Assembly: GCF_039978735.1 (NCBI RefSeq)
Contig: NZ_JBDWAS010000058.1
Span: 4,636 to 68,635 of the forward strand
Direction of reading: 5' to 3'
Length of the DNA stretch: 64,000 bases
Source: Maricaulis sp039978735
GTDB lineage: Bacteria; Pseudomonadota; Alphaproteobacteria; Caulobacterales; Maricaulaceae
Below, piece by piece: positions 8,297 to 17,130 of this stretch. Below the pieces are notes generated by a model. That model was not told the origin of the DNA, searched no databases, and was given only the letters and a program-made list of their open reading frames with translations. The stretch's first letter is position 1; every line of letters starts with the position of its first letter. Position numbers and translations under genes: made by a program.

Positions 8297-9767
8297 TCCT
8301 GCCCTTCTCCTTGCGGTGGCCGCCCTGGCGGTGCACTGGGCTCCGGCGGAGGCCCGGCAACGGTTACCTCAACCGGACCCGCTCGCCGGTGTGCCGTCAC
8401 CGCCGGACAATCCCGTTCCGGGCGGACAGGTGATCGAGATCACGCTCGACGAGGCTGTCGCGCTGGGGCTCCGCCGGAACCGGACTGTCCAGGCTGCCCA
8501 TCTGCAGCGCGCGGCCGAACGGTTCGATCTCTATGTCGCCGAGCGGGCCTTTGCGCCGCGCGGTGAATTGCGTGCGGAAGTCGTTCGCCGGGTCTCCGGC
8601 GGTGTCACCCGGTCCGAGGCATCGGTCTCGCCGGGGATAGGCCTTGTGACGCCGCTGGGCACGCAGATCGATTTTACCTGGCAGCTCACCGAACGGCTCG
8701 GCGGTGCCGGTGGCGGTCTGTCCCAATCGGCGACCGTGAGTGTCAGCCAGCCACTGGTCCGCGGTGCTGGGCCCGAGGTCAATCTTGCTCCGGTCCGGAT
8801 CGCGCGGCTGCAGGAGCGGATCAACCGTCTCCGGCTGGAGGGCACGGTTTCGGATACGATTACCGCGATCGTCTTTGCCTATCGCGCCTTGATGCAGGCG
8901 CAGGAACAGGTACGGCTGGCCGACATATCGCTGGAACGTGCACGGGCCCTGCTGGAGACCAATCGCCGCCTCGTCGAGGCAGGCCGGATGGCGGCGGCCG
9001 ACATCGTGCAGACCGAGTCAGCTGTCGCGGCCCAGGATGTTGCCCGCCTGCAGGCCGAGCAGAACCTCAACAGTGCCCAGCTAGCGTTGACACGTCTTCT
9101 TGCGCTCGACCCGCGAACCAACATCCAGGCCGCTGGCCCTGTCGATGCAGAATATGTCGCCGTCGACACTGTTCGCGCGGTACAGCTGGCCCTGGACAAT
9201 CGTGTGGATGTGCTGGCGCAGGACATTGCCGTCCAGCAGGCCCGTCAATCCCTTGTGCTTGCACGTGATCGCCGGCGCTGGGATGTCTCCCTGTTCGGTG
9301 CTGTTACGCAGCGGGGCGCCGAACAGGGGCTGGCGGAAATCTATGAGGACGAGACGGATGTAACGGCTGGCGTGCGCGTGGAGATTCCCTTGGGTGATGT
9401 GTCAGCCGAACAGGGCGTGGTGCGCGCCCGCACCAGCCTCGATCTGGCGGAACTGCGATCGGCGGATCTGGCCCAGGCCGTCGAGGTTCAGGTGCGCGAC
9501 GCGGTGCAGCAGGTCGAGGCGCGATGGCGTCAGGTGGAGACGGCACGCCGGGCGCGGGACCTCGCTGAACGCGCCCTGGAACTGGAGCAGGAAAAGCTGC
9601 AGGCCGGCCGGACCTCGAATTTCGAGATTCTCTCGCTCCAGGCAGGGCTTCGCACGGCCGACATCCAGGCGCTCGCAGCCGAGATCGCCTACCTCAACGC
9701 GCTGACCGCGCTGGACCAGCAAATCGGGAGTACGCTTGAAACATGGCGCATCACGCTCGAACCCTGA
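8286..9767 (+). CDS. TolC-family outer membrane efflux protein
   Basis: The GTG at 8286 is chosen: GAGG lies at 8276-8279 and the first residues (VRNSPALLLAVAALAVHWAP) make a signal peptide ending AEA. The start overlaps the permease stop by 11 bases. The mature protein is about 470 residues, with long alpha-helical, Gln/Glu/Arg/Ala-rich coiled-coil segments repeated twice, as in the OEP/TolC family (for example ITLDEAVALGLRRNRTVQAA near the start, and the matching helices after residue 320). It should form the outer-membrane channel for the exporter encoded by its neighbours. Confidence 0.9.
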   Translation: MRNSPALLLAVAALAVHWAPAEARQRLPQPDPLAGVPSPPDNPVPGGQVIEITLDEAVALGLRRNRTVQAAHLQRAAERFDLYVAERAFAPRGELRAEVVRRVSGGVTRSEASVSPGIGLVTPLGTQIDFTWQLTERLGGAGGGLSQSATVSVSQPLVRGAGPEVNLAPVRIARLQERINRLRLEGTVSDTITAIVFAYRALMQAQEQVRLADISLERARALLETNRRLVEAGRMAAADIVQTESAVAAQDVARLQAEQNLNSAQLALTRLLALDPRTNIQAAGPVDAEYVAVDTVRAVQLALDNRVDVLAQDIAVQQARQSLVLARDRRRWDVSLFGAVTQRGAEQGLAEIYEDETDVTAGVRVEIPLGDVSAEQGVVRARTSLDLAELRSADLAQAVEVQVRDAVQQVEARWRQVETARRARDLAERALELEQEKLQAGRTSNFEILSLQAGLRTADIQALAAEIAYLNALTALDQQIGSTLETWRITLEP

Positions 9768-10978
9768 TTGCCGCTGCGGCGCTGCTCATGCTGTCCCCCG
9801 GGTGCGGTCCGGGAGCAGGTGCACCTGTGACCGGTGCGACGCAAAGCCTGGTCCTGGAACCCCGTCCCGTCGAGATTGTGCTGGGTTTCACCGGCCGCAT
9901 CAGTCCCGGCGACCGTGCGGATCTGCTCGCACCCTATGAAGGCGTGATCGAGACCCTTCACGTGCATGTGGGCGACCGGGTCGCTGCGGGGGATGCGCTC
10001 GTCACGCTCAATCCGGCAGACCTGCAGCGCGAACGCGCGCAGGCCGAGGCGGCGCTTCTCCGCGCCGAGGCCGACGCCGCCGAGCTGGAGGATTGGGAGA
10101 ACGGTCCGGAAATGTCCCGGGCTCGTCGTGATGTGGCGGGCGCCCGGGCAGACCTGTCGGATCTTGAGCGGCGTCTCGAGGAAACCGCGGCCTTGCTGGA
10201 GCGTGGACTGGTCCCCCGCGGGGAGTATGACGGGCTGGTGCAGCAGCGCCGCGATCTGGTCATGCAGCTGGACCAGGCGCTTGAACAGCTGGATGCGACC
10301 CGTGAGCGAGGTACCGGAAGCCAGCGCCGGATTGCGTTGCTCGAGCGCGATCTGGCGCGAGAGCGTCTTGAGCGGATCGAGGTCGAGCTGGCCAATTCAA
10401 CCCTTCGTGCGCCGGTCGCCGGTCTCGTGGTGCGGCCCCCCGATGCCGATGGTGAGCTGGGCGAGCCGCTACGCGCCGGCAGCCGTGTCAGCCGCGGCCG
10501 GCCATTGCTGATTATTGCGCGTCCGGATGCGCTTGATGCGAGTTTCAGGCTCGACGAGGGCGATGTGACAGCGCTCCTTCCCGGTGCTCCTGTGCGGGTT
10601 ACAGGGCCGGGCTTTCCGGGGGTGGAGCTGACCGGTACGCTCACGGCCGTCGCCGGTCAGGCGGAGGCCTCGGCCGCGGGGCAGCTGGCCGAGTTCACGG
10701 CTACGGCCCGTCTGGATCCCCTGCCGGAGCCAGCCGCTGAGTCGGTAAGGATCGGCATGACGGCCGACATCGATGTTGTGGTGTTTGCCGATGATGCGGC
10801 TCTCCTGGTCCCGGCACAGGCAGTCGAGGGCTCGCCGGGGGATGCCTGGGTTCATGTCAGGGACGCGCCCGGCGCGCCGCCGCGCCGCGTACAGGTGGAG
10901 ATCCGGGCAACCGGTCCTGCCGGTGTCGTAGTGGGGGAGGGCGTTGCTGCGGGCGACACGGTCGTCTGGCAGAACTGA
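9743..10978 (+). CDS. Periplasmic adaptor subunit, HlyD/MacA family
   Basis: A 411-residue adaptor linking the inner-membrane permease to the TolC-like channel. The N-terminus has a signal peptide ending near the cysteine of LSPGC, possibly a non-canonical lipoprotein site. A biotinyl-lipoyl half motif (YEGVIETLHVHVGDRVAAGDALVTL, residues about 67-91) is followed by a long coiled coil (about 95-205), the second lipoyl half (STLRAPVAGLVVRPPDADGE in parts) and beta-barrel domains. It overlaps the upstream gene by 25 bases and is the last gene of the operon. Confidence 0.9.
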   Translation: MAHHARTLIAAAALLMLSPGCGPGAGAPVTGATQSLVLEPRPVEIVLGFTGRISPGDRADLLAPYEGVIETLHVHVGDRVAAGDALVTLNPADLQRERAQAEAALLRAEADAAELEDWENGPEMSRARRDVAGARADLSDLERRLEETAALLERGLVPRGEYDGLVQQRRDLVMQLDQALEQLDATRERGTGSQRRIALLERDLARERLERIEVELANSTLRAPVAGLVVRPPDADGELGEPLRAGSRVSRGRPLLIIARPDALDASFRLDEGDVTALLPGAPVRVTGPGFPGVELTGTLTAVAGQAEASAAGQLAEFTATARLDPLPEPAAESVRIGMTADIDVVVFADDAALLVPAQAVEGSPGDAWVHVRDAPGAPPRRVQVEIRATGPAGVVVGEGVAAGDTVVWQN

Positions 10979-10999
10979 ACTGGCGCCGGCGAGGCGCGG

Positions 11000-12205
11000 C
11001 TACACCCGTTCGACCACCATGGCGCTGCCGACGCCCGAACCGCCGTGCACCACAACCAATCCAAGACTGCCCCCTTGGCGCTCCATACCGTCAACAAGCG
11101 TGCCCAGCAGGATGGCACCTGAGGCCCCCATCGGGTGCCCCATCGCCAGGTGTCCGCCATCGGGATTGACCCTGTCGGGATCGGGTGCGTATTCGCGCTC
11201 GAAGCGGACCGGCGTGGCGGCGAAGGCCTCCATGAACTCGATCCGGTCGAAATCGCCGATCGCGAGCCCGGTCTGCGCGAGAACACTGTCCATCGCGGCG
11301 AAGCCGGCGGTGAGTTGCAGCACGGGATCGGCGGTGGCTTCGGCAAAGCCGCGAATCCGCGCGCGCGGGGCGAGGCCGGCGGCCTCGCCAGCCGCCCGTG
11401 ACCCGATCAGCACCAGTCCGGCGCCGTCGCAGGTCGGCGGGCAGTTGGCCACGGAATGCACGTGCCGGATCGCGTCGAGTTCCGGCCGCGCCGCGAGCAT
11501 GATGGCGTCGAATCCTTTTGCGCCCATTCCGGCGAAGGCCGGTTCCATCGCGGCGAGGCTTTCTGCCGTTGTGTCGGGGCGGATGCCTTCATCATGGGCG
11601 AGGGCGACCGATCCGTCCGCGCGGACGATCGGCACAACGCCCCCCAGATCGCCGCGCGCCCAGGCGGCTGCTGCGCGCTGGTGCGAGCGCAGCGTCACGG
11701 CGTCGAGGTCCGCCTTGTCATAGCCGTTCATCGTGGCCATCAGGTCGGCGGACAGGACCACCGGCACATAGCGCAGGCGGGCGGCGGTTTCCGGGTCGTC
11801 ATAATAGAAAGCGTGGTCGCCCATGAAGGGCACGCGCGACATCATCTCGACACCGCCGGCAATGCGCAGCCGGTCGTCGCCAAGCGCGAGGGCGTCGCTG
11901 GCAGACAGGCCGACGGCGGTGAGGCCGGAAACGCAGAAATTGTTGAGTGAAAGCGCCCGCATCTCCGGCGGCAGATTGGCGTGTAGCCGGCTGACCAGCG
12001 CGATATGTCCGCCCTGGGCGCCGATCTGGCCGACACAGCCCAGCGTCAGCCCGGCCGCCCGACCGATCGTGTCTTCGCCGGTGCGGGTCCTGAGCGCATC
12101 GATCAGCTGGCTGACCAGTTCCTGCGGTGTGAATTCGGCAAGGCCTCCGGTGGCCTTCGACTTGCCGCGCGGCGTCCGCACCGCGTCGTAAACATAGACT
12201 TCCAT
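11000..12205 (-). CDS. Thiolase-family acyl-CoA acyltransferase
   Basis: A 401-residue thiolase of normal length. Cys91 in SLNNFCVSGL is the acyl-accepting nucleophile and His357 in GHLAMGHPMGASG is the conserved catalytic histidine. The second catalytic cysteine, usually in a C-x-GG-x-G turn, is replaced by His387 (VVVHGGSGVG), so the enzyme may not be a standard degradative beta-ketothiolase. It follows the SCP2-type thiolase gene by six bases on the same strand, which implies a shared transcript and perhaps a heteromeric or sequential role in side-chain breakdown of a CoA thioester. Confidence 0.88.
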   Translation of the reverse strand: MEVYVYDAVRTPRGKSKATGGLAEFTPQELVSQLIDALRTRTGEDTIGRAAGLTLGCVGQIGAQGGHIALVSRLHANLPPEMRALSLNNFCVSGLTAVGLSASDALALGDDRLRIAGGVEMMSRVPFMGDHAFYYDDPETAARLRYVPVVLSADLMATMNGYDKADLDAVTLRSHQRAAAAWARGDLGGVVPIVRADGSVALAHDEGIRPDTTAESLAAMEPAFAGMGAKGFDAIMLAARPELDAIRHVHSVANCPPTCDGAGLVLIGSRAAGEAAGLAPRARIRGFAEATADPVLQLTAGFAAMDSVLAQTGLAIGDFDRIEFMEAFAATPVRFEREYAPDPDRVNPDGGHLAMGHPMGASGAILLGTLVDGMERQGGSLGLVVVHGGSGVGSAMVVERV

Positions 12206-12211
12206 GCCCGA

Positions 12212-13471
12212 TCAGACCCCGATCACCAGACTGACACTGGCGGTCGTCGATCCGCCGACATTATAGGTCGCCGCTGTGCGGGCGCCCTCGACCTGGCAGT
12301 CCCCCGCCCGGCCCGAGGTCTGGCGGGCTGCATCCAGTGCCATGCGCACGCCGGTCGCGCCGACGGGATGGCCAAGGCCGATCAGACCGCCCGACGGGTT
12401 GAAGGGAAGCTTGCCGCCGGGCGCGATGACGCCGTCCTCGACCGGTTTCCAGGCCTCGCCCGGAGCGGACAGGCCGAAATGCTCGATCGCCATGTATTCG
12501 GTGACCGAGAAACAGTCATGGGTTTCAACAAGGTCGAGATCGTCGGGCCCCGACAGGCCTGCCCGGGCGTAGGCATCGGTGATCGCCTTGCGCACCCAGG
12601 GGAAGATATAGCCGTCGGTGCCGGCGCTCTCCGCCAGCTTTGACTCAAGCAGAAGCGGCGCCGTGGTGTGGCCCCAGCCTTTCAGTCGCGGAATGTCTTC
12701 CAGATCGAGGCCGCGGGCGTCGGCATACTCCCGGGCCACCTCTTCTGAGGCGAGGAAGATCACGGCCGCACCGTCGGTGACCTGGCCGCAATCGCTCTTG
12801 CGCATCCAGCCCTCGATCACCGGATTGGCTTCATCGTCCTGGGCAAAGCTGCGCTCGGTAAACTCCCAGTTCCGCGTCTGGGCGTTCGGATTGCGGCGGC
12901 CGTTGGCGAAGTTGATCTTCGAGATCTCCGCGAGGTGTTCCGGGTTCAGCCCGTAGCGGCGGTCGTACTCAGCAGCGAGATTGGAGAACATGGCCGGCCA
13001 GAGGTAGCGGGCGCCGATGGCCTCGCGTCCGGCCCAGGCCGCGGCGCCAAGATTCTCCGCTGCGGTCTGGCCGGGCACATTGCGCATCATCTCGACGCCG
13101 ATGACGCCAGCCAGTCCATAGCGGCCGGCCTCGATATCCGCCATGGCCGCCAGGATCGCCATGGAGCCGGAAGCGCAGGCGGCTTCGTGCCGGCTGGTGG
13201 GCAGGCCGGCGAAGGCGGGATTGGCGTGGACGGCCATGCCGCCCAGCAGACCCTGGCCGCAGAAGAGTTCCGCCGCGAAATTGCCGACATGGAGCACTTC
13301 GACATCGCCGGCATCGATCCGCGCATCCTCGAGCGCGGCCTCGGTCGTCTCGGCGATCATGTCGAACAGGCCCTTGTTCTCGCGCGTCCAGTTGCGCGCG
13401 AAATCGCTCTGGGCGCCGCCGAGAATGAAGACGGGCGGGGCGCTGGTCCGGGCGGTCGATCGATAGGTCAT
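12212..13471 (-). CDS. SCP2-type thiolase / lipid-transfer acyltransferase
   Basis: A 419-residue protein. I use the internal ATG at 13471, because AAGGGGA precedes it on the coding strand; a start at 13507 would add 12 unlikely residues. Cys99 in SRHEAACASGS and the GHPVGATG histidine are in place, while the C-terminal turn is NVGGSTTAS with no second cysteine, as in SCP2-thiolase-like proteins used in sterol or aromatic side-chain degradation. It is the first gene of the pair with the thiolase at 11000 and is transcribed away from the TonB receptor at 13980. The promoter region between them is packed with GCAAGT elements. Confidence 0.88.
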   Translation of the reverse strand: MTYRSTARTSAPPVFILGGAQSDFARNWTRENKGLFDMIAETTEAALEDARIDAGDVEVLHVGNFAAELFCGQGLLGGMAVHANPAFAGLPTSRHEAACASGSMAILAAMADIEAGRYGLAGVIGVEMMRNVPGQTAAENLGAAAWAGREAIGARYLWPAMFSNLAAEYDRRYGLNPEHLAEISKINFANGRRNPNAQTRNWEFTERSFAQDDEANPVIEGWMRKSDCGQVTDGAAVIFLASEEVAREYADARGLDLEDIPRLKGWGHTTAPLLLESKLAESAGTDGYIFPWVRKAITDAYARAGLSGPDDLDLVETHDCFSVTEYMAIEHFGLSAPGEAWKPVEDGVIAPGGKLPFNPSGGLIGLGHPVGATGVRMALDAARQTSGRAGDCQVEGARTAATYNVGGSTTASVSLVIGV

Positions 13472-13979
13472 GGCGTCCCCTTTTCGGTGTTCTGCGGCTC
13501 TGGGCACTCCGGCCGTCAGGCGATGATGGTCTGGTCGGGCAATCTGACAATGAATTAACTTGCGTAGTCAAACCCACTTTATCGATGCTATGGTCGTGGA
13601 GCAAGTGGAGAGCTGCGGGCACGGTGCTTGTGGTCTGTGCAAGTCAGTTTGCGGTCGCGATAAAGCCCAGACTGTGTGGCCTGTTGCAGCATCTGTGCAG
13701 GGCCATCCGGGGTTTGAATTCGCAAGTCCGTTCCGGGGCGCGGGACGTTCAGCGTGCACGGTCAGACAGCCGATTTTCTGGTTTCAGTGCGCAAGTGCAC
13801 AAATGCCGAATAATGGCGGCAAGTCCCTTATATATCGCGATTTATCGCCCGGTTCGAAGAATCCGTACTAACTTGCATTGACGAACCTAGCTCGCTGCGT
13901 GTAGCGTTCCTTCCGGTGTGACCCTCAAACCAATAGCGCTGGCAAGGCAGCTTCGGGTGCACCGAAGGGGAGGAATACC
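13472..13979. promoter_or_regulatory. Divergent promoter region with seven GCAAGT elements
   Basis: No gene is credible in this 508-base region. GCAAGT occurs on the + strand at 13601, 13639, 13722, 13791 and 13819 and on the - strand (read as ACTTGC) at 13558 and 13871. The copy at 13639 extends to GTGCAAGTCAG. The copy at 13871 extends to the 20-base form found before other genes of the cluster (13868-13887). A TCGCGA-centred palindrome lies at 13834-13841. The region separates the thiolase operon from the TonB receptor and should control both. The ribosome-binding site GGGGAGGA precedes the receptor GTG. Confidence 0.55.
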
Positions 13980-16295
13980 GTGAATAAGTTCAAACAAATG
14001 ACGGCACTGGCTCTGATACTCGGCATGACCGGGACAGCCGGTGCTCATGCCCAGAATGCCGAGCCGGAAGAGACCGGATCGGGCCCGCAGCTCGACGTGA
14101 TCGAGATCACGGCGCAACGCCGTGCGGCAAGCGTCCAGGATTCCGCCATCGCTGTTTCGGCGATCAGCGGGGAAAACCTCGAAAAAGACCGGATCCTCAG
14201 CTTCGAGGATCTGGCAGGCAGCGTGACATCGCTGTCCTTCACCGCACTGTCGCCGCTGGACCAGGAATTCAACGTCCGCGGCATCACCAATACCCGTCTC
14301 GACTCACCGTCGGCAGACCAGTCGATCGGCATCTTCCTGGACGATGTCTATGTGGGCCGGTCGGGGTTGTTCAATGCCGACATGTACGACATTGAACGGG
14401 TCGAGGTCGTGCGCGGCCCCCAGGGCGTGCTTCTGGGACGCAATGTGGTCGGCGGTGCCATCAGCATCGTGACCGCCAGCCCGGAATTCGAGACCAGCGG
14501 TGCGCTGTCGGTGTCCCTGGGCAATTACAATGAAACGCTCGTGCGGGGCCATGTGACCGGTCCGATCAACGAGGTGCTTGCAGGCCGGATTTCCTTCTCG
14601 TCCCGCGATCGGGGCGGCTTCAATCACGACCTGCTGCATGACCGCGAGCTGGACGATCTGCGCTCCTTGCAGGCCCGGGCTCAGCTGCTGTTCCAGCCGA
14701 TTGACGGAAATGTGTCGGCTCGCCTGGTCATCGACTATATGGACGACGAGTCGAACGGCTTCCATTCCGTGGCAATCGACGGCCCCGATCCAGCGACGCA
14801 GGGCCCGTGGAGCGCCATGCGCGAGCTGATCGGTACCGCCCGCGGCCGGCCGCTCGATATCCGCGAGAGCTTCCCGGAACACCCGATCTATGCGGGTGAC
14901 ACGGTGGAGTCCCCGCAGGCGCTGCGGCGTGAAGCCTGGGGTGTCTCGCTCGACATCGACCGGGATATCGGCGACTTCGCCACCCTGACCAGCATCACCG
15001 GCTATCGCCAGGGTCACGCCTACAATCTCTATGACCAGACCGGCATGGGGCCGAACAGCGGCTATGGCATTGTTTCGCCGCTTCTGTTCCGCTTTCCGGT
15101 CAATGAGCGCGAAGAGATCAGCCAGTTCACCCAGGAATTCCGGCTTGTCTCCGATCTTGGCGACAGCAATTTCGACTGGATCGTCGGCGCCTACTACCAG
15201 CACGACGAAGTCGAGAAGTTCGACCGGTTCTGGGCGGAAGTTCCCTTCCCGGCGCTGGCAACCCTGTCCGGTGAATCGCACTGGGACAACTTCGCGGAAA
15301 CCACCTCTGCTGCCGTCTTCGGTCAGCTGGGCTACCAGTTCACCGAGAACTTCCGGGTCGTGGCGGGTATCCGCTACACGCGGGATGAAAAGTCCGGCAC
15401 CGTGTTCGCGCGGGCTGTGGAAGGTGGCGACGCCTTCAACCCGACCGACCAGGTGGCCCTGACGCCGCTCGCCGGCACCTATGTGGAAGGCGATACCTTC
15501 TCGGCGAACTACGGCATGGAATGGGAAGAAGTGACGCCGCAGGTGACGGCGGAATACGAGCCCAATGACAATGCCCTGTTCTATCTGACCTGGTCGCGCG
15601 GCTATAAGGGCGGCGGGTTCGAAGACGACCCGGCCAACCCGGCGGCCGCCCAGGCCGGCTATGATCCGGAGACGGTCGAGAATATCGAGTTCGGCGCCAA
15701 GCTGGACTTCTTCGACCGGCGGGCCCGGCTCAACGTTGCTGCCTTCATGATGGATTATCAGGACCTGCAGGTGACGCAGACCGATGATGGTTGCCTGTGC
15801 AACATCACCGACAATGCGGCCGATGCCGAGATCATGGGTATCGAGGCCGAGTTCCAGTTTGCCGCCACCGACCGCCTGATGATGTGGGCGGGCGCCACGG
15901 TGCTGGAAACCGAATATGTCGACTTCGTCGACAGCAACGGTCTCGACACGTCCGGCAACACGCTTCAGCGCACGCCGGAGACCCAGTTCAATGTCGGTGC
16001 CGAGCTGACGCTCGATGTCGGCACCTGGCGGGACGCGCTCTCCATCCGTGGCAATTACAGCTATCAGGGCGAGATGTTCTGGGCACCGGACAACGCCCAG
16101 ACGGAAGACGCATACGGCCTGCTCGATGGGCGTGTCACCCTGACGCCGCCGGATCGGGACTGGACCGTCTCGGTGTGGGGCAAGAATCTGACCGACGAGA
16201 TCTATCGCACCAATATCATCGCCTTCTTCGGCGATGAGGTGTCCCGCCTGGGCGCGCCGCGCACTTACGGGATCGAGCTCTCGACGACCTTCTAG
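13980..16295 (+). CDS. TonB-dependent receptor (771 aa)
   Basis: A GTG start follows a strong GGGGAGGA site. Residues 1-24 form a signal peptide ending AHA; a TonB-box-like DVIEITAQRRAA follows, then a plug with VEVVRGPQGVLLGRNVVGGA and a barrel ending in the aromatic GIELSTTF. It is a medium-length receptor of the kind used for terpenoid, aromatic or siderophore-like ligands. It lies back to back with the thiolase operon and between the two halves of the catabolic block, so it probably imports the cluster's substrate. No STN domain. Confidence 0.95.
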   Translation: MNKFKQMTALALILGMTGTAGAHAQNAEPEETGSGPQLDVIEITAQRRAASVQDSAIAVSAISGENLEKDRILSFEDLAGSVTSLSFTALSPLDQEFNVRGITNTRLDSPSADQSIGIFLDDVYVGRSGLFNADMYDIERVEVVRGPQGVLLGRNVVGGAISIVTASPEFETSGALSVSLGNYNETLVRGHVTGPINEVLAGRISFSSRDRGGFNHDLLHDRELDDLRSLQARAQLLFQPIDGNVSARLVIDYMDDESNGFHSVAIDGPDPATQGPWSAMRELIGTARGRPLDIRESFPEHPIYAGDTVESPQALRREAWGVSLDIDRDIGDFATLTSITGYRQGHAYNLYDQTGMGPNSGYGIVSPLLFRFPVNEREEISQFTQEFRLVSDLGDSNFDWIVGAYYQHDEVEKFDRFWAEVPFPALATLSGESHWDNFAETTSAAVFGQLGYQFTENFRVVAGIRYTRDEKSGTVFARAVEGGDAFNPTDQVALTPLAGTYVEGDTFSANYGMEWEEVTPQVTAEYEPNDNALFYLTWSRGYKGGGFEDDPANPAAAQAGYDPETVENIEFGAKLDFFDRRARLNVAAFMMDYQDLQVTQTDDGCLCNITDNAADAEIMGIEAEFQFAATDRLMMWAGATVLETEYVDFVDSNGLDTSGNTLQRTPETQFNVGAELTLDVGTWRDALSIRGNYSYQGEMFWAPDNAQTEDAYGLLDGRVTLTPPDRDWTVSVWGKNLTDEIYRTNIIAFFGDEVSRLGAPRTYGIELSTTF

Positions 16296-16304
16296 ACATG
16301 CAAA

Positions 16305-16330
16305 AGCCCCGGCGCCATGGCGCCGGGGCT
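16305..16330 (-). terminator. Palindromic terminator for the - strand SDR operon
   Basis: A perfect 26-base palindrome with arms AGCCCCGGCGCCA and TGGCGCCGGGGCT. Read on the - strand it is followed by TTTTG, so it should terminate the operon ending at 16386. Confidence 0.7.
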
Positions 16331-16342
16331 GCACTCCCGCCT

Positions 16343-16378
16343 GAGCCGGCCGTCAATGACGGGCCGGCTCTCTTTTTT
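16343..16378 (+). terminator. Rho-independent terminator after TonB receptor
   Basis: Stem GAGCCGGCC (16343-16351) / GGCCGGCTC (16362-16370) followed by TCTTTTTT. This is a textbook intrinsic terminator for the + strand receptor gene. Confidence 0.85.
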
Positions 16379-16385
16379 GGGCGTC

Positions 16386-17129
16386 TCAGGTCTTCGGGGC
16401 CATCCGGTCGGCCATCGACTTGGCGAGACCGTAGGGGTCGCGGGCCAGATGCGCGCGCACGGCGATGGAATGCGGATCGGTGTCGTGCTCGGCGACGGCG
16501 TTTGCGATGGCCCAGAGACCGGCCTTGCCGATATCGCGCGGCTGGGACTTCTTCACCTTCACATGCGCGGCCATCCGGGTGTCGACCGAGCCGACGATCA
16601 GGGCCGTCACGCCGACGCCCAGCGGCGCCAATTCGGCGCGCAGGCAGTCCGATGCTGCTCGGGCTGCAAACTTGGACGGGCTGTAGCCGCCCATGTCCGG
16701 AACGGCGACGATACCGCCGGCCGACAGCACGTTGATGATGCCGCCGCCCCCGTTCGCGGCGATAACCGGCGCGAAGGCCCGGCTCATCGACAGGACGCCG
16801 AAATAATTGACTTCCATCTCGCGCCGGGCCGCATCGGGGTCGTCAGTGCCATAGAGGCGCTGCATCTCGAACGCGCCGGCATTGTTGACCACAAGCGTGA
16901 CGTCCCGCGCCTTTTGCGCGGCGGCCGCGACCTGCTCGGGCCGGGTCACGTCCAGCTCGACGGGTACAATCCGCGACGGATCCGTTTTTGCGACGTCTTC
17001 AGCATCGGCCAGCTTGCGCGCGCCGACATAGACGCGTGCCGCGCCATGGTCGAGCAGCTCTTCGACAAAGCCGAGGCCGATGCCGCGGTTGCCGCCGGTA
17101 ACGATCGCTGTGCAGCCTTCGATCTTCAT
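16386..17129 (-). CDS. Short-chain dehydrogenase/reductase
   Basis: The ATG at 17129 gives a 247-residue protein of classical SDR length that begins MKIEGCTAIVTGGNRGIG; the longer open frame to 17231 would overlap the upstream gene by 100 bases. TGGNRGIG is the cofactor turn, VVNNAG the structural motif and YSPSK the catalytic Tyr-x3-Lys. It is the last gene of a five-gene run (20142 to 16386) whose members touch or overlap, so it likely oxidises or reduces a hydroxyl group in the same pathway. Start is one base after the preceding stop. Confidence 0.9.
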   Translation of the reverse strand: MKIEGCTAIVTGGNRGIGLGFVEELLDHGAARVYVGARKLADAEDVAKTDPSRIVPVELDVTRPEQVAAAAQKARDVTLVVNNAGAFEMQRLYGTDDPDAARREMEVNYFGVLSMSRAFAPVIAANGGGGIINVLSAGGIVAVPDMGGYSPSKFAARAASDCLRAELAPLGVGVTALIVGSVDTRMAAHVKVKKSQPRDIGKAGLWAIANAVAEHDTDPHSIAVRAHLARDPYGLAKSMADRMAPKT

Positions 17130-17130
17130 G

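Noticed and set aside
13560..13871. Open frame of 103 codons in the thiolase/TonB receptor gap
   Set aside because: It has no ribosome-binding site or family motif and overlaps the array of GCAAGT elements; regulatory DNA is the better reading.
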